Assembly: GCA_017474925.1 (NCBI GenBank)
Contig: JAFVGN010000015.1
Span: 1 to 64,000, forward strand
Source: Prevotella sp.
Lineage (GTDB): Bacteria; Bacteroidota; Bacteroidia; Bacteroidales; Bacteroidaceae
Length of the DNA: 64,000 nt
Direction: 5' to 3'
Part shown: piece by piece, positions 17,474 through 26,995 of the stretch
Position numbering within the stretch: the stretch's first letter is position 1
How the letters are laid out: each line of letters starts with the position of its first letter
Program-made: the position numbers and the translations under genes
The notes under the pieces: model-generated
Told to the model about the DNA's origin: nothing
What the model saw: the letters and a program-made list of their open reading frames with translations, nothing else
Databases searched by the model: none

Positions 17474-18282
17474 TGACAAAATACAGCAAACTCAATTTTG
17501 TCTACCACTTGCAAAAGTGGATGGACAGCGTGCCAGGACAGACATTCCTGAACTACGCCTACAGCTGGGGTGCATCCATTGTTATCTTGGGTACGCTCTT
17601 CAAGCTGACTCACTTGCCTGGAGCCAACTTCTTCCTGTTCCTGGGTATGGGTACCGAGGTGTTTGTGTTCTTCATTGCCGCCTTTGACCGTCCGTTTGAC
17701 AAGACCACTGACGGTATGGATCTCGACATCCATGTAGGTGAAGACGGTGAGTCTGCGTTGGCACAGGCCAATGCCAACGACAATAACGCTGGCGGCACCG
17801 TTATCATCAATGGCGGTGGCGGCACAGCAATAGGTGGTGCTGGCATAGTAGGAGGTGTCGTAGGCACAGGAGAAGAAGCTGCACGCTGGGAGGGTAAGCC
17901 CATCAACATAGCAAGCGGTGGAGCCGTGATAGCTGGTGGAGCACCTTCTGCACAGGTACCTCTCGACATGGCTGATGAACTGAAAGACGCTACGTCAAAT
18001 TATATTGAGGAGCTGAACCGTCTGACGGAAATGCTCTCTCAGGTATCTGAGCAGAGTCAACGACTGACCCGCGACTCAGAGGAGATGGAGAACCTGAACC
18101 GTACACTGACAGGTATCAGCCGAGTCTATGAGATGCAGTTGAAAGGTGCCAGTGCACAAATCAGTACCATTGACGAGATTAATGCACAGACCCGCCACAT
18201 GGCTGAGCAGATAATAGAGCTGAACAAGATTTACGCTCGCATGATAGAGGCCATGCAGGTACAAGTAAGAGGCGAGAAGTGA
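17473..18282 (+). CDS. gldL: T9SS inner-membrane motor protein GldL/PorL
   Basis: With GldM it forms the proton-driven motor of the type IX secretion system. 269 residues. Two N-terminal transmembrane helices, ASIVILGTLFKLTHLPG and FFLFLGMGTEVFVFFIAAF (about 33-75), are followed by a Gly-rich linker with repeated GG motifs (about 98-155) and a helical coiled-coil cytoplasmic tail (about 170-265). The conserved Glu of the second helix (GMGTEVFVFF) is the residue implicated in proton flow in this family. Starts one base inside gldK and is 32 bp upstream of gldM. Confidence 0.95.
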   Translation: MTKYSKLNFVYHLQKWMDSVPGQTFLNYAYSWGASIVILGTLFKLTHLPGANFFLFLGMGTEVFVFFIAAFDRPFDKTTDGMDLDIHVGEDGESALAQANANDNNAGGTVIINGGGGTAIGGAGIVGGVVGTGEEAARWEGKPINIASGGAVIAGGAPSAQVPLDMADELKDATSNYIEELNRLTEMLSQVSEQSQRLTRDSEEMENLNRTLTGISRVYEMQLKGASAQISTIDEINAQTRHMAEQIIELNKIYARMIEAMQVQVRGEK

Positions 18283-18314
18283 GAGTAAGAGGTGAGAAAT
18301 AAGAAATAAGAAAG

Positions 18315-19880
18315 ATGGCAATCAAGAAAAGACCCGTTTCTCCTCGTCAGAAGATGATCAACCTGATGTACGTCGTACTGATGGCTATGCTGGCATTGAA
18401 TGTGTCGACAGAAGTGCTCAACGGCTTCTCTATCGTCGAGGAGAGTCTGAAGCGTACGACTGCCAGTGCCACGAGGGAGAATCTGGCCATCTATGACGAC
18501 TTTGCCGTGCAGATGAAGAAGAATCCGCAGAAGGTGAAGCAGTGGTATGACAAGTCGCAAGAAGTCAAACAGATGAGTAATGCGCTCTACGACTTGGCCG
18601 ACGAGCTGAAAAAGGCCATCGTGAAAGAAGCAGACGGCAAGAATGGCAATGTGCAGAACATTCGCAACAAGGAAGATCTGGAAGCTGCCAATCAAGTCAT
18701 GCTGGCTCCTGGGCGAGGACGCGGAAAGGAACTGTATGACGCCATCAATGCCTATCGCGTCAGTATGCTGAAAATGGTGAGCGACTATCACCAGAAGAAA
18801 ATGATAGCCGAGAACCTTACCACCGATATCCCACAGGATGCTCAGGCAATGGGCAAGAATTGGCAGGAGTACATGTTTGAATCCATGCCTGCAGCAGCAG
18901 CCGTTACCCTGCTTTCAAAGCTGCAGAACGATGTGCGCTATGCTGAAGGCGAGGTGCTGCACACTTTGGTTTCTAACATTGACGTGAAGGATATCCGTGT
19001 CAATGCACTCAATGCTTTTGTGATACCCAACTCTCAGACTATTGTACGAGGAGACAAGTTCTCTGCCCGTATTGTAATGGCTGCTGTTGATACAACGCAG
19101 CAACCTCAGATATTCATTGGCGGTAAAGAAGTAAAACTGGCTGACGGACTATATGAAACAGTAACCGGACGAACAGGCGATTTTACGCTGAGTGGCTTTA
19201 TTCAAGTGGAAAATGGCAATGGCGAAATGTTGAAGCGCAACTTTGAACAGAAATATACGGTGGTGGACCCATCGGCAACAGTCAGTGCCGACCTGATGAA
19301 TGTGCTCTATGCCGGCTATAGCAATCCACTGAGTGTATCAGTACCTGGTGTCCCCGTCAACAAAGTACAGGCAACGATGACAGGCGGAACACTACAGCCC
19401 GTAGGTCCTGGCCGTTATATTGCCCGTCCAACAGCCGTAGGCCAGAACGTGACCATTACCGTCACTTCTACGAATACAGGACGTGCCCAGCAGATGGGAC
19501 AATTCACGTTCCGTGTACGTCGTCTGCCCGATCCTACACCTTATATTGACATGAAGGATGCAAGCGGCACCCCTGTACGATACAAGGGAGGCGGATTGTC
19601 GAAAGCCCAACTGATGTCTGTCGATGGTATCGGTGCTGCCATTGATGATGGTATCCTGGACATTGCTTTCAAAGTACAGAGCTTTGAAACGGTGTTCTTC
19701 GACAATATGGGTAATGCTGTACCAATGGTCAGCGACGGTTCTAATTTCTCTGCCCGTCAGAAGGATACGTTCCGAAAGTTGCAGCGCAACCGCCGTTTCT
19801 ACATCTCCCGGGTGAATGCCATTGGGCCTGATGGTATCCAGCGCAAGCTCAACGCCTCGATGGAAGTCATTGTGAAGTAA
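18315..19880 (+). CDS. gldM: T9SS inner-membrane/periplasmic motor protein GldM/PorM
   Basis: Periplasm-spanning partner of GldL that transmits motor energy to the outer-membrane ring. 521 residues. The N-terminus KKRPVSPRQKMINLMYVVLMAMLALNVS is the family hallmark, with one transmembrane helix at about 17-36. It is followed by a helical domain (40-220) and consecutive Ig-like beta domains to the C-terminus. No signal peptidase site, as expected for an anchored protein. The spacer before it (18283-18314) is made of imperfect 7-bp GAGAAAT/TAAGAAA repeats of the same kind as in another signal-peptide gene (31765-31792). Confidence 0.95.
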   Translation: MAIKKRPVSPRQKMINLMYVVLMAMLALNVSTEVLNGFSIVEESLKRTTASATRENLAIYDDFAVQMKKNPQKVKQWYDKSQEVKQMSNALYDLADELKKAIVKEADGKNGNVQNIRNKEDLEAANQVMLAPGRGRGKELYDAINAYRVSMLKMVSDYHQKKMIAENLTTDIPQDAQAMGKNWQEYMFESMPAAAAVTLLSKLQNDVRYAEGEVLHTLVSNIDVKDIRVNALNAFVIPNSQTIVRGDKFSARIVMAAVDTTQQPQIFIGGKEVKLADGLYETVTGRTGDFTLSGFIQVENGNGEMLKRNFEQKYTVVDPSATVSADLMNVLYAGYSNPLSVSVPGVPVNKVQATMTGGTLQPVGPGRYIARPTAVGQNVTITVTSTNTGRAQQMGQFTFRVRRLPDPTPYIDMKDASGTPVRYKGGGLSKAQLMSVDGIGAAIDDGILDIAFKVQSFETVFFDNMGNAVPMVSDGSNFSARQKDTFRKLQRNRRFYISRVNAIGPDGIQRKLNASMEVIVK

Positions 19881-19908
19881 AGAGTGAAAGGTAAATAAAA
19901 TAGTAATT

Positions 19909-20994
19909 ATGAATACAAAAAGAATAAGCAATAGAAGTAACGGTGTTTGGTGGAAGGTATGGATGCTGACCGCATTCTTCACTCTCCACACTTCAGTCTT
20001 CACTTCTATGGCCCAGCCAAAGGCTCGCCGTCAGCAGGCACAACAGCAGCAGAAGCAGCAACAACAGTCGCAGCCCCAGAACCAAGGTATGACCATTCGT
20101 GCCCGGCTCATGTTTCCAACAGCAGTGGATATGCCAGAAAATGTGGTATGGCGGCGTGATATCTATAGGGAGATAGACCTGAACAAAGATGCCAATGCCG
20201 GACTTTACTATCCCGTGGAGCCTATTGATAAGCAGCTGAACCTGTTTACCTATGTTTTTAAGCTGGCATTGAATGGCTATATCCCAGTCTATGAGTACCG
20301 CTTGGATGGTAATGAAGTGTTCACCGACTCTGCCAAGGTGCAGATGAAGACGGTGCTTGACAACTACCATATTTTCTACGAAGAGAAAGAAGGCAAACTG
20401 CGCGTTGACAACAGCGACATTCCATCAGCAGAGGTGAAGATGTACTATCTGAAGGAAAGTGCCTATTTCGATGATGCCAACTCGACGTTCCATCGTAAAG
20501 TTCAGAGTATCTGTCCTGTGATGATGCGGGAGGACGACTTTGGGGGAGAGACCTCTAAATATCCCCTGTTCTGGGTGAAATACTCAGACCTGGAACCTTT
20601 CCTTAGCCGCCAAACGGTCATGACATCCAACCTGAACAATGCAGCAACGATGTCCATGGAAGACTTTTTCACCATGAACCATTACGAGGGGAAAATCTAT
20701 AAGACCAACAACATGTTGGGTAAGACCCTGGCTCAGTACTGTCCCAATGACTCGGCTTTGGCCAAGGAACAGAAAAAGATTGAGGCTGAGCTGAAAGCAT
20801 TCGAAGAAAACATCTTTGGCGACAAGCACAAGAAAGACTCACTGGACTCTATCGCCAGACTGGATCCCAAACAAATGAAGGCAACCAAGTCGAAGAGCGG
20901 TAATAAGAAAACTGCCAAGAGCAACAAGCCCAAGAGCAGCAGTTCTTCATCGAGTAGTGGGGCACGTGTTACCGTTCGTCGCCAGCGTCACTAA
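19909..20994 (+). CDS. gldN: T9SS ring protein GldN/PorN
   Basis: Periplasmic protein that forms the ring with GldK and contacts GldM. 361 residues. A signal peptide (LTAFFTLHTSVFTSMAQ) is followed by a Gln-rich low-complexity stretch (about 40-60). The conserved core contains VVWRRDIYREIDLNKDANAGLYYP and the family's EKEGKLRVDNSDIPSAEV. The C-terminus is Lys/Ser-rich and ends in a basic tail. It is the last core gene of the cluster. The order K-L-M-N with short spacers matches T9SS operons. Confidence 0.95.
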   Translation: MNTKRISNRSNGVWWKVWMLTAFFTLHTSVFTSMAQPKARRQQAQQQQKQQQQSQPQNQGMTIRARLMFPTAVDMPENVVWRRDIYREIDLNKDANAGLYYPVEPIDKQLNLFTYVFKLALNGYIPVYEYRLDGNEVFTDSAKVQMKTVLDNYHIFYEEKEGKLRVDNSDIPSAEVKMYYLKESAYFDDANSTFHRKVQSICPVMMREDDFGGETSKYPLFWVKYSDLEPFLSRQTVMTSNLNNAATMSMEDFFTMNHYEGKIYKTNNMLGKTLAQYCPNDSALAKEQKKIEAELKAFEENIFGDKHKKDSLDSIARLDPKQMKATKSKSGNKKTAKSNKPKSSSSSSSSGARVTVRRQRH

Positions 20995-21018
20995 TACTAA
21001 TCATCAAAAAAAAGAAAG

Positions 21019-21642
21019 ATGAAAAAGATTTGTATTATAGCCTTGTTGGCAACAGTATGTATGGTACCAATTAAGGCTCAGATCCACTTGGGTCTGAAAG
21101 CTGGTCTTAATGTGACGAGTTTATCGCTCAAGAATGATTATATTGATAATTTGTTTTCGAATAAGACTGGTTTCTTTGTTGGCCCTACCATCAGGTTTAC
21201 CCTACCTTTTTTAGGCGTTGATATTTCAGCCCTTTATGACCAGCGGGAAGCAGATATAAGCGCTTACGATATGAGTAATAATAACCATACTGAAAAGATC
21301 AAACAAAAGACTTTACAGATACCTGTTAATGCCCGTTTTGCTGTAGGGTTGGGCAGTACGGCCAATATCTTTTTTTTTGCTGGTCCCCAGTTTGGGTTTA
21401 ATGTAGGTAGTAAATCGAAAGACCTCTTTGGTGTATACGAGTGGACGATGAACGACAGCGAATTCAGTCTTAACTTCGGTCTGGGTGCCTTGCTGCTCAG
21501 CCATCTTCAACTTAGTGTGAACTATAACATCAATCTAGGGAAAACAGGTGAATTAAAGACGAAGAGTTCGTCCGAGCAGTATAGTCAAGTCGAAACGGGT
21601 AAATTTAACGCCTGGCAAATAGCTGTGGCCTACTACTTCTAA
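21019..21642 (+). CDS. outer-membrane beta-barrel protein (porin-like, possibly PorT-like)
   Basis: 207 residues. The signal peptide MKKICIIALLATVCMVPIKAQ is followed by alternating beta strands typical of an 8-stranded barrel (HLGLKAGLNVTSL, FFVGPTIRFTLPFLGVDISALYDQR, NARFAVGLG, NIFFFAGPQFGFNVG, LSVNYNINLG) and a final strand ending in Phe. It lies 24 bp after gldN, so it is probably co-transcribed with the T9SS cluster. PorT, another T9SS barrel, has this size and fold, but the general outer-membrane beta-barrel family is also possible. Its stop overlaps the stop of the convergent regulator gene (21639-21642), leaving no room for a terminator. Confidence 0.75.
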   Translation: MKKICIIALLATVCMVPIKAQIHLGLKAGLNVTSLSLKNDYIDNLFSNKTGFFVGPTIRFTLPFLGVDISALYDQREADISAYDMSNNNHTEKIKQKTLQIPVNARFAVGLGSTANIFFFAGPQFGFNVGSKSKDLFGVYEWTMNDSEFSLNFGLGALLLSHLQLSVNYNINLGKTGELKTKSSSEQYSQVETGKFNAWQIAVAYYF

Positions 21643-24257
21643 TTTTTTTGTTGCAGATACTCGCGAGGTGACATGCCATAGCGCTTGCGGAAACATTTGC
21701 CAAAATAGCTGGAGTCAGCAAAACCGGAACGAAATGCCACTTCGGCAATACTGAGGTTAGTATTCTGCATAAGTTCGGTAGCATGGCTGAGACGAAATTC
21801 CTTGATAAGGTCGATAGGGGCAAAACCTGTCAGACCTTTTACTTTTTTATAGAAGGCCGAACGCGACAGACCCATTTCCGAGGCTATGGCATCGACATTG
21901 AACTCAGTATTAGGGATATTCTTTCGGATGATGCGGTGTAGCTTATCAATGAATTCGTCACCATCGTCAGGTTTTGAGGTCAGTTTAGCCAATCGCTGGC
22001 TGATATATATCTCATTACGCATGTGGTTTATCTGAAGGATAGTACGGATGACAATCCAGGCAATGAATGCGGCAATAACACAATAGATGAGATAAGCCCA
22101 CCAAGTAGCCCACCAAGGAGGTAAGATGCGTAAGACGACCTGGGCTGTAGAGCGTAATGAAGGATTACCATCGTCTATGGTTTCTACGATAAAGGTATAA
22201 GTCCCAGGGGGAACCTCGTTATATGAGCCCACAGGATGCGGTCCACTATAGCGCCAGTCGCGGTCGAAACCTTTTAGGCGGTAACGGTAGTTAACTTGGG
22301 TGTGGTTTTGGAAGTTCAGCGCTGCAAACTCAATGGTGAAGGCATTCTGGTCGTGATTGAGTTCGAGTTCCTGCGTGTAGGGAAGCGCTTTTTCGCTGAT
22401 ATATGGTCGTCCTTGTATGACCAATTCCATGATAAAGGTGCGATAATCGCTATCGCTAGTATGCAACTGCAGGGGATTGAAAGTCAGAATGCCCTGTTTG
22501 CACCCTATCCATAGATGTCCGTCTGAACAGCATAATGCGGAGGCTTCTTCTATTTGGACATTAGGAATACCGTCATACTGGTCGAAGTTTCTGATACGTT
22601 CTGTCTGTTGGTTATAGCAAGAAAGGCCCGCCTCTGTGGCAAACCATAAGTGTCCTAGCAGGTCTTCCACGATGGAGAAGATGACGTCGTTACGCAATCC
22701 TTCCCTTGGCCCCAGCGGATTGGCTCCTAACTTTTGCAAGCCTCCACCAAAGGCACCAATCCAAATCTGTCCTGTCTTGTCACGATAGAGCGTGTAGATA
22801 TCGTTATTGGCAAAAGAGGCTTCCGGCTGGTCACGATAGGTATTGAACTGAATTTGCTCAGGGCGTTCGAATTGAATGTCGATACTCATCAGCCCGTCAA
22901 TGGTTCCTATCCATAAGTGTCCATCAGTGTCTTCTACTATGTTGCGCACTTCGGTATAAAGTCCATAGGCCGGATAATGCTTCAGGCCATTTTGTTTATT
23001 GTAGAATGTCACTTGCCCCTCGTGCTCATGAACAAGGTTCAATCCGCCATCCAGTGTACCCACCCAAATATGCTGGTGTGAATCGATGAACGTGAAATAC
23101 ACATTGTCGCCGCTTAAGCTTGTAGGGTCATCAGGCTGGTGACGATAATGTTTCAGGCGGTAGCCTGTGGGTTGTGTTTCATCAGGAGTTGCTATGACAA
23201 GTCCGTCGCCTTTGGTTGAGAGCCACAGCCTACCCTGTTGGTCTTCTGTAGCATGATAGATAGCTCCAATGCCAAATTGGCTGTAAGGTAGCGTCCGTTG
23301 CAGCTGTCCATCCATACCATAAATATAGACGTTGCGACTACGTGTTCCAACAATGATATTGCCCAGACGGGTCTGGTAAAGGCAGCGCACACCAGTCTGG
23401 TCGTTATCAGGGAGGGTGATAAAGTTGAATTGTCTACGTGGCATATTCAGACAATAGACGCCTTGTGACGTAGAAGTAACCCATAGCAGACTATCTTTAT
23501 CCTGATAGAGTTGTGAATACTTGTCGATGCCTGCCGCGTGGGCCAACTTGGACCAGCACTCTATTGACAGTTTCTTGTCAGTCTCTTCTTGTTCCATTGC
23601 TGCTGCCAGTGATTGCCCTTTGCCCCTGGCTTTGATGAAGATTCTATAGTCACGTCCGATATAGATGTCGTAGTGATTACTCCGTGCAATGATATCCTCC
23701 TTGAGTTGAAGTGTCTGCGGGTCTATTTGTTCATGTGGCTCAAACAGTTTAATAATATGTATGCCTTTGGAATCACTCTTTGCCAGTAGCAGCGTCTTGT
23801 TTTTGGTCAGCAGCAGAATATGTCCCTCTTCCGTACGCTGTATTTTGATGACTTGGAGATTGCTGGTGTGTTTCTTCAATTCGTCGTTGACAGCATGAAA
23901 AGTCTCTGTCTGGCGGTTAAATACATAAAGTTTCCAGTCTACGGTTTTTAACCATAATCTGCCTTGAGCATCTTCTTCTATACTTTCAATTTTGCGTGGA
24001 GGAATGTCAGAACCGCCTTTCAGGGGTTTGTTGAAGGTAACAAACTTTCCACCGTCGAAACGGCAGAGTCCATACCAGGTGCCAAACCACATGAAGCCAT
24101 CACGGTCTTTTAACACACACATAACATCATTAGAAGGTAATCCCTCGGCAGTTGTATAATGTTGTGAAATGACAGCGGGCATCACTTGCGCACAAGCTGT
24201 GGCGAGAGATACCATGAAGAAAAATGATATGAAAATAAATCTTCGTACTTTTGTCAT
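21639..24257 (-). CDS. membrane-bound AraC-type regulator with propeller sensor, lacking kinase and receiver domains
   Basis: About 872 residues. The signal peptide (RFIFISFFFMVSLATACAQ) is followed by two tandem seven-bladed-propeller-type sensor repeats (about 25-640, many copies of LWIGTxDGLxxxD-like motifs), a Y_Y_Y domain (about 655-735), one transmembrane helix (about 742-765) and directly an AraC helix-turn-helix domain (about 785-872, FNVDAIASEMGLSRSAFYKKVKGLTG..SPREYLQQ). This is the layout of a hybrid two-component system without its histidine-kinase and receiver parts, so signal passes straight from periplasm to a membrane-tethered DNA-binding domain. Last gene of the glycoside-hydrolase block and likely its regulator. 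ATG 24257 sits in the loop of a perfect 13-bp inverted repeat. Confidence 0.85.
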   Translation of the reverse strand: MTKVRRFIFISFFFMVSLATACAQVMPAVISQHYTTAEGLPSNDVMCVLKDRDGFMWFGTWYGLCRFDGGKFVTFNKPLKGGSDIPPRKIESIEEDAQGRLWLKTVDWKLYVFNRQTETFHAVNDELKKHTSNLQVIKIQRTEEGHILLLTKNKTLLLAKSDSKGIHIIKLFEPHEQIDPQTLQLKEDIIARSNHYDIYIGRDYRIFIKARGKGQSLAAAMEQEETDKKLSIECWSKLAHAAGIDKYSQLYQDKDSLLWVTSTSQGVYCLNMPRRQFNFITLPDNDQTGVRCLYQTRLGNIIVGTRSRNVYIYGMDGQLQRTLPYSQFGIGAIYHATEDQQGRLWLSTKGDGLVIATPDETQPTGYRLKHYRHQPDDPTSLSGDNVYFTFIDSHQHIWVGTLDGGLNLVHEHEGQVTFYNKQNGLKHYPAYGLYTEVRNIVEDTDGHLWIGTIDGLMSIDIQFERPEQIQFNTYRDQPEASFANNDIYTLYRDKTGQIWIGAFGGGLQKLGANPLGPREGLRNDVIFSIVEDLLGHLWFATEAGLSCYNQQTERIRNFDQYDGIPNVQIEEASALCCSDGHLWIGCKQGILTFNPLQLHTSDSDYRTFIMELVIQGRPYISEKALPYTQELELNHDQNAFTIEFAALNFQNHTQVNYRYRLKGFDRDWRYSGPHPVGSYNEVPPGTYTFIVETIDDGNPSLRSTAQVVLRILPPWWATWWAYLIYCVIAAFIAWIVIRTILQINHMRNEIYISQRLAKLTSKPDDGDEFIDKLHRIIRKNIPNTEFNVDAIASEMGLSRSAFYKKVKGLTGFAPIDLIKEFRLSHATELMQNTNLSIAEVAFRSGFADSSYFGKCFRKRYGMSPREYLQQKN

Positions 24258-24275
24258 GGAGGCAAAAGTACGAAG
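24241..24275 (-). promoter_or_regulatory. perfect 13-bp inverted repeat enclosing the start codon and -7 box
   Basis: Arms CTTCGTACTTTTG (24241-24253) and CAAAAGTACGAAG (24263-24275) flank a 9-nt loop holding the ATG of the regulator gene. Read on the minus strand, the upstream arm contains TACTTTTG (24263-24270), a -7 box ending 5 nt before the ATG, so the mRNA should be leaderless or nearly so. The repeat could be an operator for the regulator itself or an RNA hairpin exposing the start codon. Confidence 0.7.
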
Positions 24276-24303
24276 ATTTTCTGAGAATAGCAAGAAGTTT
24301 TAT

Positions 24304-26961
24304 TTATTTTTGCAATCCAAAGTCTGCTTGTTGTGCTTCCACCTCTTGTAGCATCTTAGCTTTTTCAGCCTCTGAGAGAACGGGAGCTTGTTGTTGAGAA
24401 TTGGATCTATGCTGCTGGGAGGTAGCTGTTTCTCTGACATGATAGCACATGGGCATATCGTAAGGTACACTCTCGATCTCCAATTCTGCAGGTGTTGGAG
24501 CGTGGGTGCCAGGGAACTGCACCTCAGCTTTGATTCTTATTTTACCAGCCTGTTTCGTTGAACGGATAAGAACTGGAGCCGAGCCCCATTCAATAGCACG
24601 CGGATTGGCATTGATGTTGGCATCGCCTATAATCTCACCCTCTCCTTCCACACTGAAACGAATGTTTTCTTTGGCTAATCGACGAACATGTCCCAAATCG
24701 TCAGTAACCTCACAAATGACCACGATGAAGTCGGAACCGTCAGCAATAAGTTTTCTGCCCATCTCGTCAGCGCGAAGACTTAACTTGGTAGAGCGTCGCG
24801 AAGGCATTCTCTCTTCACGGCATACAACCTGGCCATTGATGATTCCCTCTGCCACCATCTTCACGTTCTGCCAGTTGCGCTTGGTATAGCTCCAGTTGCG
24901 TGCCTCGAAGAAGTCCCATGCATCCTTGAAGACAACAGGCTGCGAGGGTGCATGTCCTGCCTCATGTGTAACCGGCTGCACCCAACAGTGCTCGCCATCG
25001 AACATCGTCAGACGTACACTGTCGCAATTAGAGAATACGGTGACATCTTTTTCTGAAAACTGCGTCATCTCGTGGGCGATATGGACCATTGGCTGTTGAG
25101 TGGGCTGCAGTAGCACAGCCGCAAACATTGACTGAGCTATCTTAGGTTGACGGAAAGCATCGTAGATACCTCCCCAGTAAGGGTCAGGATGATAGCCGCG
25201 TTGATGGTCGAAGGGATGCCATTGGCAACCACCAATAAACTGTCCTGTGGTCTTGTATAACTCATCGGTGCTCTTAAACAATGAAAGTGCCTGTGTAAGC
25301 ATTGGACGTTCACCCCAGGAGCGGGAAGCACGGTTTAGGTTGTTGTGGGCATACCAGTCATCTACCAATTCGCCAAATTCACGAGTAAAGATGCACTGTT
25401 TGATCTTCTTGGTATCACCGATGGGTAAACCATCGGACGCAAAGTCATCACCAGGCCACCCATAAACCACGTCATAATTATCGGCAACACCAGCAGAATG
25501 CACGTCAGCGGCAGCCACAGGTCGATAGGGATAAGGGTATTCCTCCTTGGTAATCTGAAGGGCCTTTAAGGCAAACTCCTCGGGGTATCGGGTCTCGTTC
25601 AAGATAGGTTCCCACATCAAGACACAAGGATGGTTGCGGTCGCGTCGTATGATGGAACGTGTGTTCTGATGTACTTTCTCGTCCCATCCTTTATCTTTGT
25701 TCCAATACTGCCAGCCAGGAGTTGCTACGATGATAAAGAGTCCCAGTTCATCGCAGGCATCCATGAAAGACGGGTCCTGAGGATAGTGTGCTGTACGGAT
25801 GATGGTGAATCCGGCATCACGCAGTCGCTTGGCATCGCGCCACTGCTGACTATTGGGCAGGGCATTGCCCACATAGGCAAAATCCTGATGTCGATTGGCA
25901 CCTACCAGTTGGTGATAGCGATTGCCGTTTAGGTAGAAGCCAGGCTGTCGGCCTTTGGCATCGTCAGTACGAACAAATTCAAAAGAGCGGATACCAATCT
26001 TGGTAATACCACCGTCAAGACTCTTCCTCCCCTCTTTGATACGTGTGGCTACATCATATAAATAGGGTGTTTCTGGCGACCACAGTCTGGGATTCTTGAG
26101 TGAGAAGCGTTGAATAACCGTGCGAACCTCGCCTGGCTGAAGCTTGAGCTTTGTCTGTTGTAATAGATTAGCATCATGCTGAGTGAGATTGTTTTCAATT
26201 GTGACAGTATGGGACTGGGTATCATTGTTGCGTACTTCCGTATTGACGAAAATCTCAGCATGCTTGTCGCTGATATTGGCATAATGCACAAAAATACCAC
26301 CTCCACCCACCTTGTTTTCCTCTACGGCATCGGTAATGGCAACCTTTGATTTAGCAATGAGCCAAACGTCACGGTAAATGCCACCATGATAAGCAAAGTC
26401 GAGTGTCATCTGCTTTTTTCCTGGGGGATATGTCTTGTCATCGCTGTTGTCAGCTTTAATGGCGATGACACACTCGTCACCTATTGTGCAACTGAGTGCT
26501 GAGAGATTGATGGTGATGGGTAAATAGCCGCCTTCGTGTACCATGACTTCCTGACCATTCACATAGATAGTTTGCTTGCCCATAATAGCCTCGAAGTGGA
26601 GCGTAACGTCACGACCTGCGCATTCTTTTGGCAAAGAAAAGTGCTTGCGATACCACGCAATGCCCTGATAGTTACGGCAACCACTGGCCTCGGCAGGCAT
26701 CAACTGAACGGTATGTGGGGTACTGACCACTTCCCATGACTTGTCATCGTAGTCCTTCGTTTGAGCCCCTTGGGCATCGCCAAGGTGGAAGCGCCAGCCA
26801 GCATTGAAGTTCCATACCAGCCGACCGCTGTTCTGCAAGGGGAAGAGACCAGCTATAGAGGTCTGCGCCTTTAAAGGTAAAAAGGTAAAAAGGTAAAAAG
26901 GTAAAAGAACCATTATTTGCCTAAATACCCACTTATTACTCGTCAATATTGTTCTCTTCAT
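24304..26961 (-). CDS. secreted glycoside hydrolase family 2 (beta-galactosidase-type)
   Basis: Retaining exo-glycosidase of clan GH-A, probably a beta-galactosidase or related enzyme. 885 residues. The signal peptide core is LPFYLFTFLPLKAQ. It has a jelly-roll sugar-binding domain (GWRFHLGDAQ..WEVVSTPHTVQL), an Ig-like domain, a TIM barrel with the acid/base Glu in WEPILNETRYPEEF and nucleophile Glu in FTREFGELVDDW, then C-terminal beta domains. The end carries a Gln-rich extension (SQQHRSNSQQQAPVLSEAEKAK..) of unknown role. ATG 26913 (MVLLPFYLF) is an alternative start. The signal peptide is encoded by an 8-bp satellite. Fifth gene of the hydrolase block, 35 bp after the SGNH esterase gene. 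Confidence 0.88.
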   Translation of the reverse strand: MKRTILTSNKWVFRQIMVLLPFYLFTFLPLKAQTSIAGLFPLQNSGRLVWNFNAGWRFHLGDAQGAQTKDYDDKSWEVVSTPHTVQLMPAEASGCRNYQGIAWYRKHFSLPKECAGRDVTLHFEAIMGKQTIYVNGQEVMVHEGGYLPITINLSALSCTIGDECVIAIKADNSDDKTYPPGKKQMTLDFAYHGGIYRDVWLIAKSKVAITDAVEENKVGGGGIFVHYANISDKHAEIFVNTEVRNNDTQSHTVTIENNLTQHDANLLQQTKLKLQPGEVRTVIQRFSLKNPRLWSPETPYLYDVATRIKEGRKSLDGGITKIGIRSFEFVRTDDAKGRQPGFYLNGNRYHQLVGANRHQDFAYVGNALPNSQQWRDAKRLRDAGFTIIRTAHYPQDPSFMDACDELGLFIIVATPGWQYWNKDKGWDEKVHQNTRSIIRRDRNHPCVLMWEPILNETRYPEEFALKALQITKEEYPYPYRPVAAADVHSAGVADNYDVVYGWPGDDFASDGLPIGDTKKIKQCIFTREFGELVDDWYAHNNLNRASRSWGERPMLTQALSLFKSTDELYKTTGQFIGGCQWHPFDHQRGYHPDPYWGGIYDAFRQPKIAQSMFAAVLLQPTQQPMVHIAHEMTQFSEKDVTVFSNCDSVRLTMFDGEHCWVQPVTHEAGHAPSQPVVFKDAWDFFEARNWSYTKRNWQNVKMVAEGIINGQVVCREERMPSRRSTKLSLRADEMGRKLIADGSDFIVVICEVTDDLGHVRRLAKENIRFSVEGEGEIIGDANINANPRAIEWGSAPVLIRSTKQAGKIRIKAEVQFPGTHAPTPAELEIESVPYDMPMCYHVRETATSQQHRSNSQQQAPVLSEAEKAKMLQEVEAQQADFGLQK
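26873..26904 (-). repeat. 8-bp satellite encoding the GH2 signal-peptide core
   Basis: Four tandem 8-mers AAAGGTAA on the plus strand, that is CTTTTTAC units on the coding strand, encode FYLFTFLPL. Unit and peptide match those in gldK (16041-16064). Confidence 0.9.
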
Positions 26962-26995
26962 TTTTCTTCTCTACTTTTTTCATTTTTTTACCTTT

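Noticed and set aside
24169..24351. Short plus-strand frame starting in the 24241 inverted repeat region
   Set aside because: The box on the plus strand is only the mirror of the real promoter, and the 60-residue product is antisense to the regulator's signal peptide.
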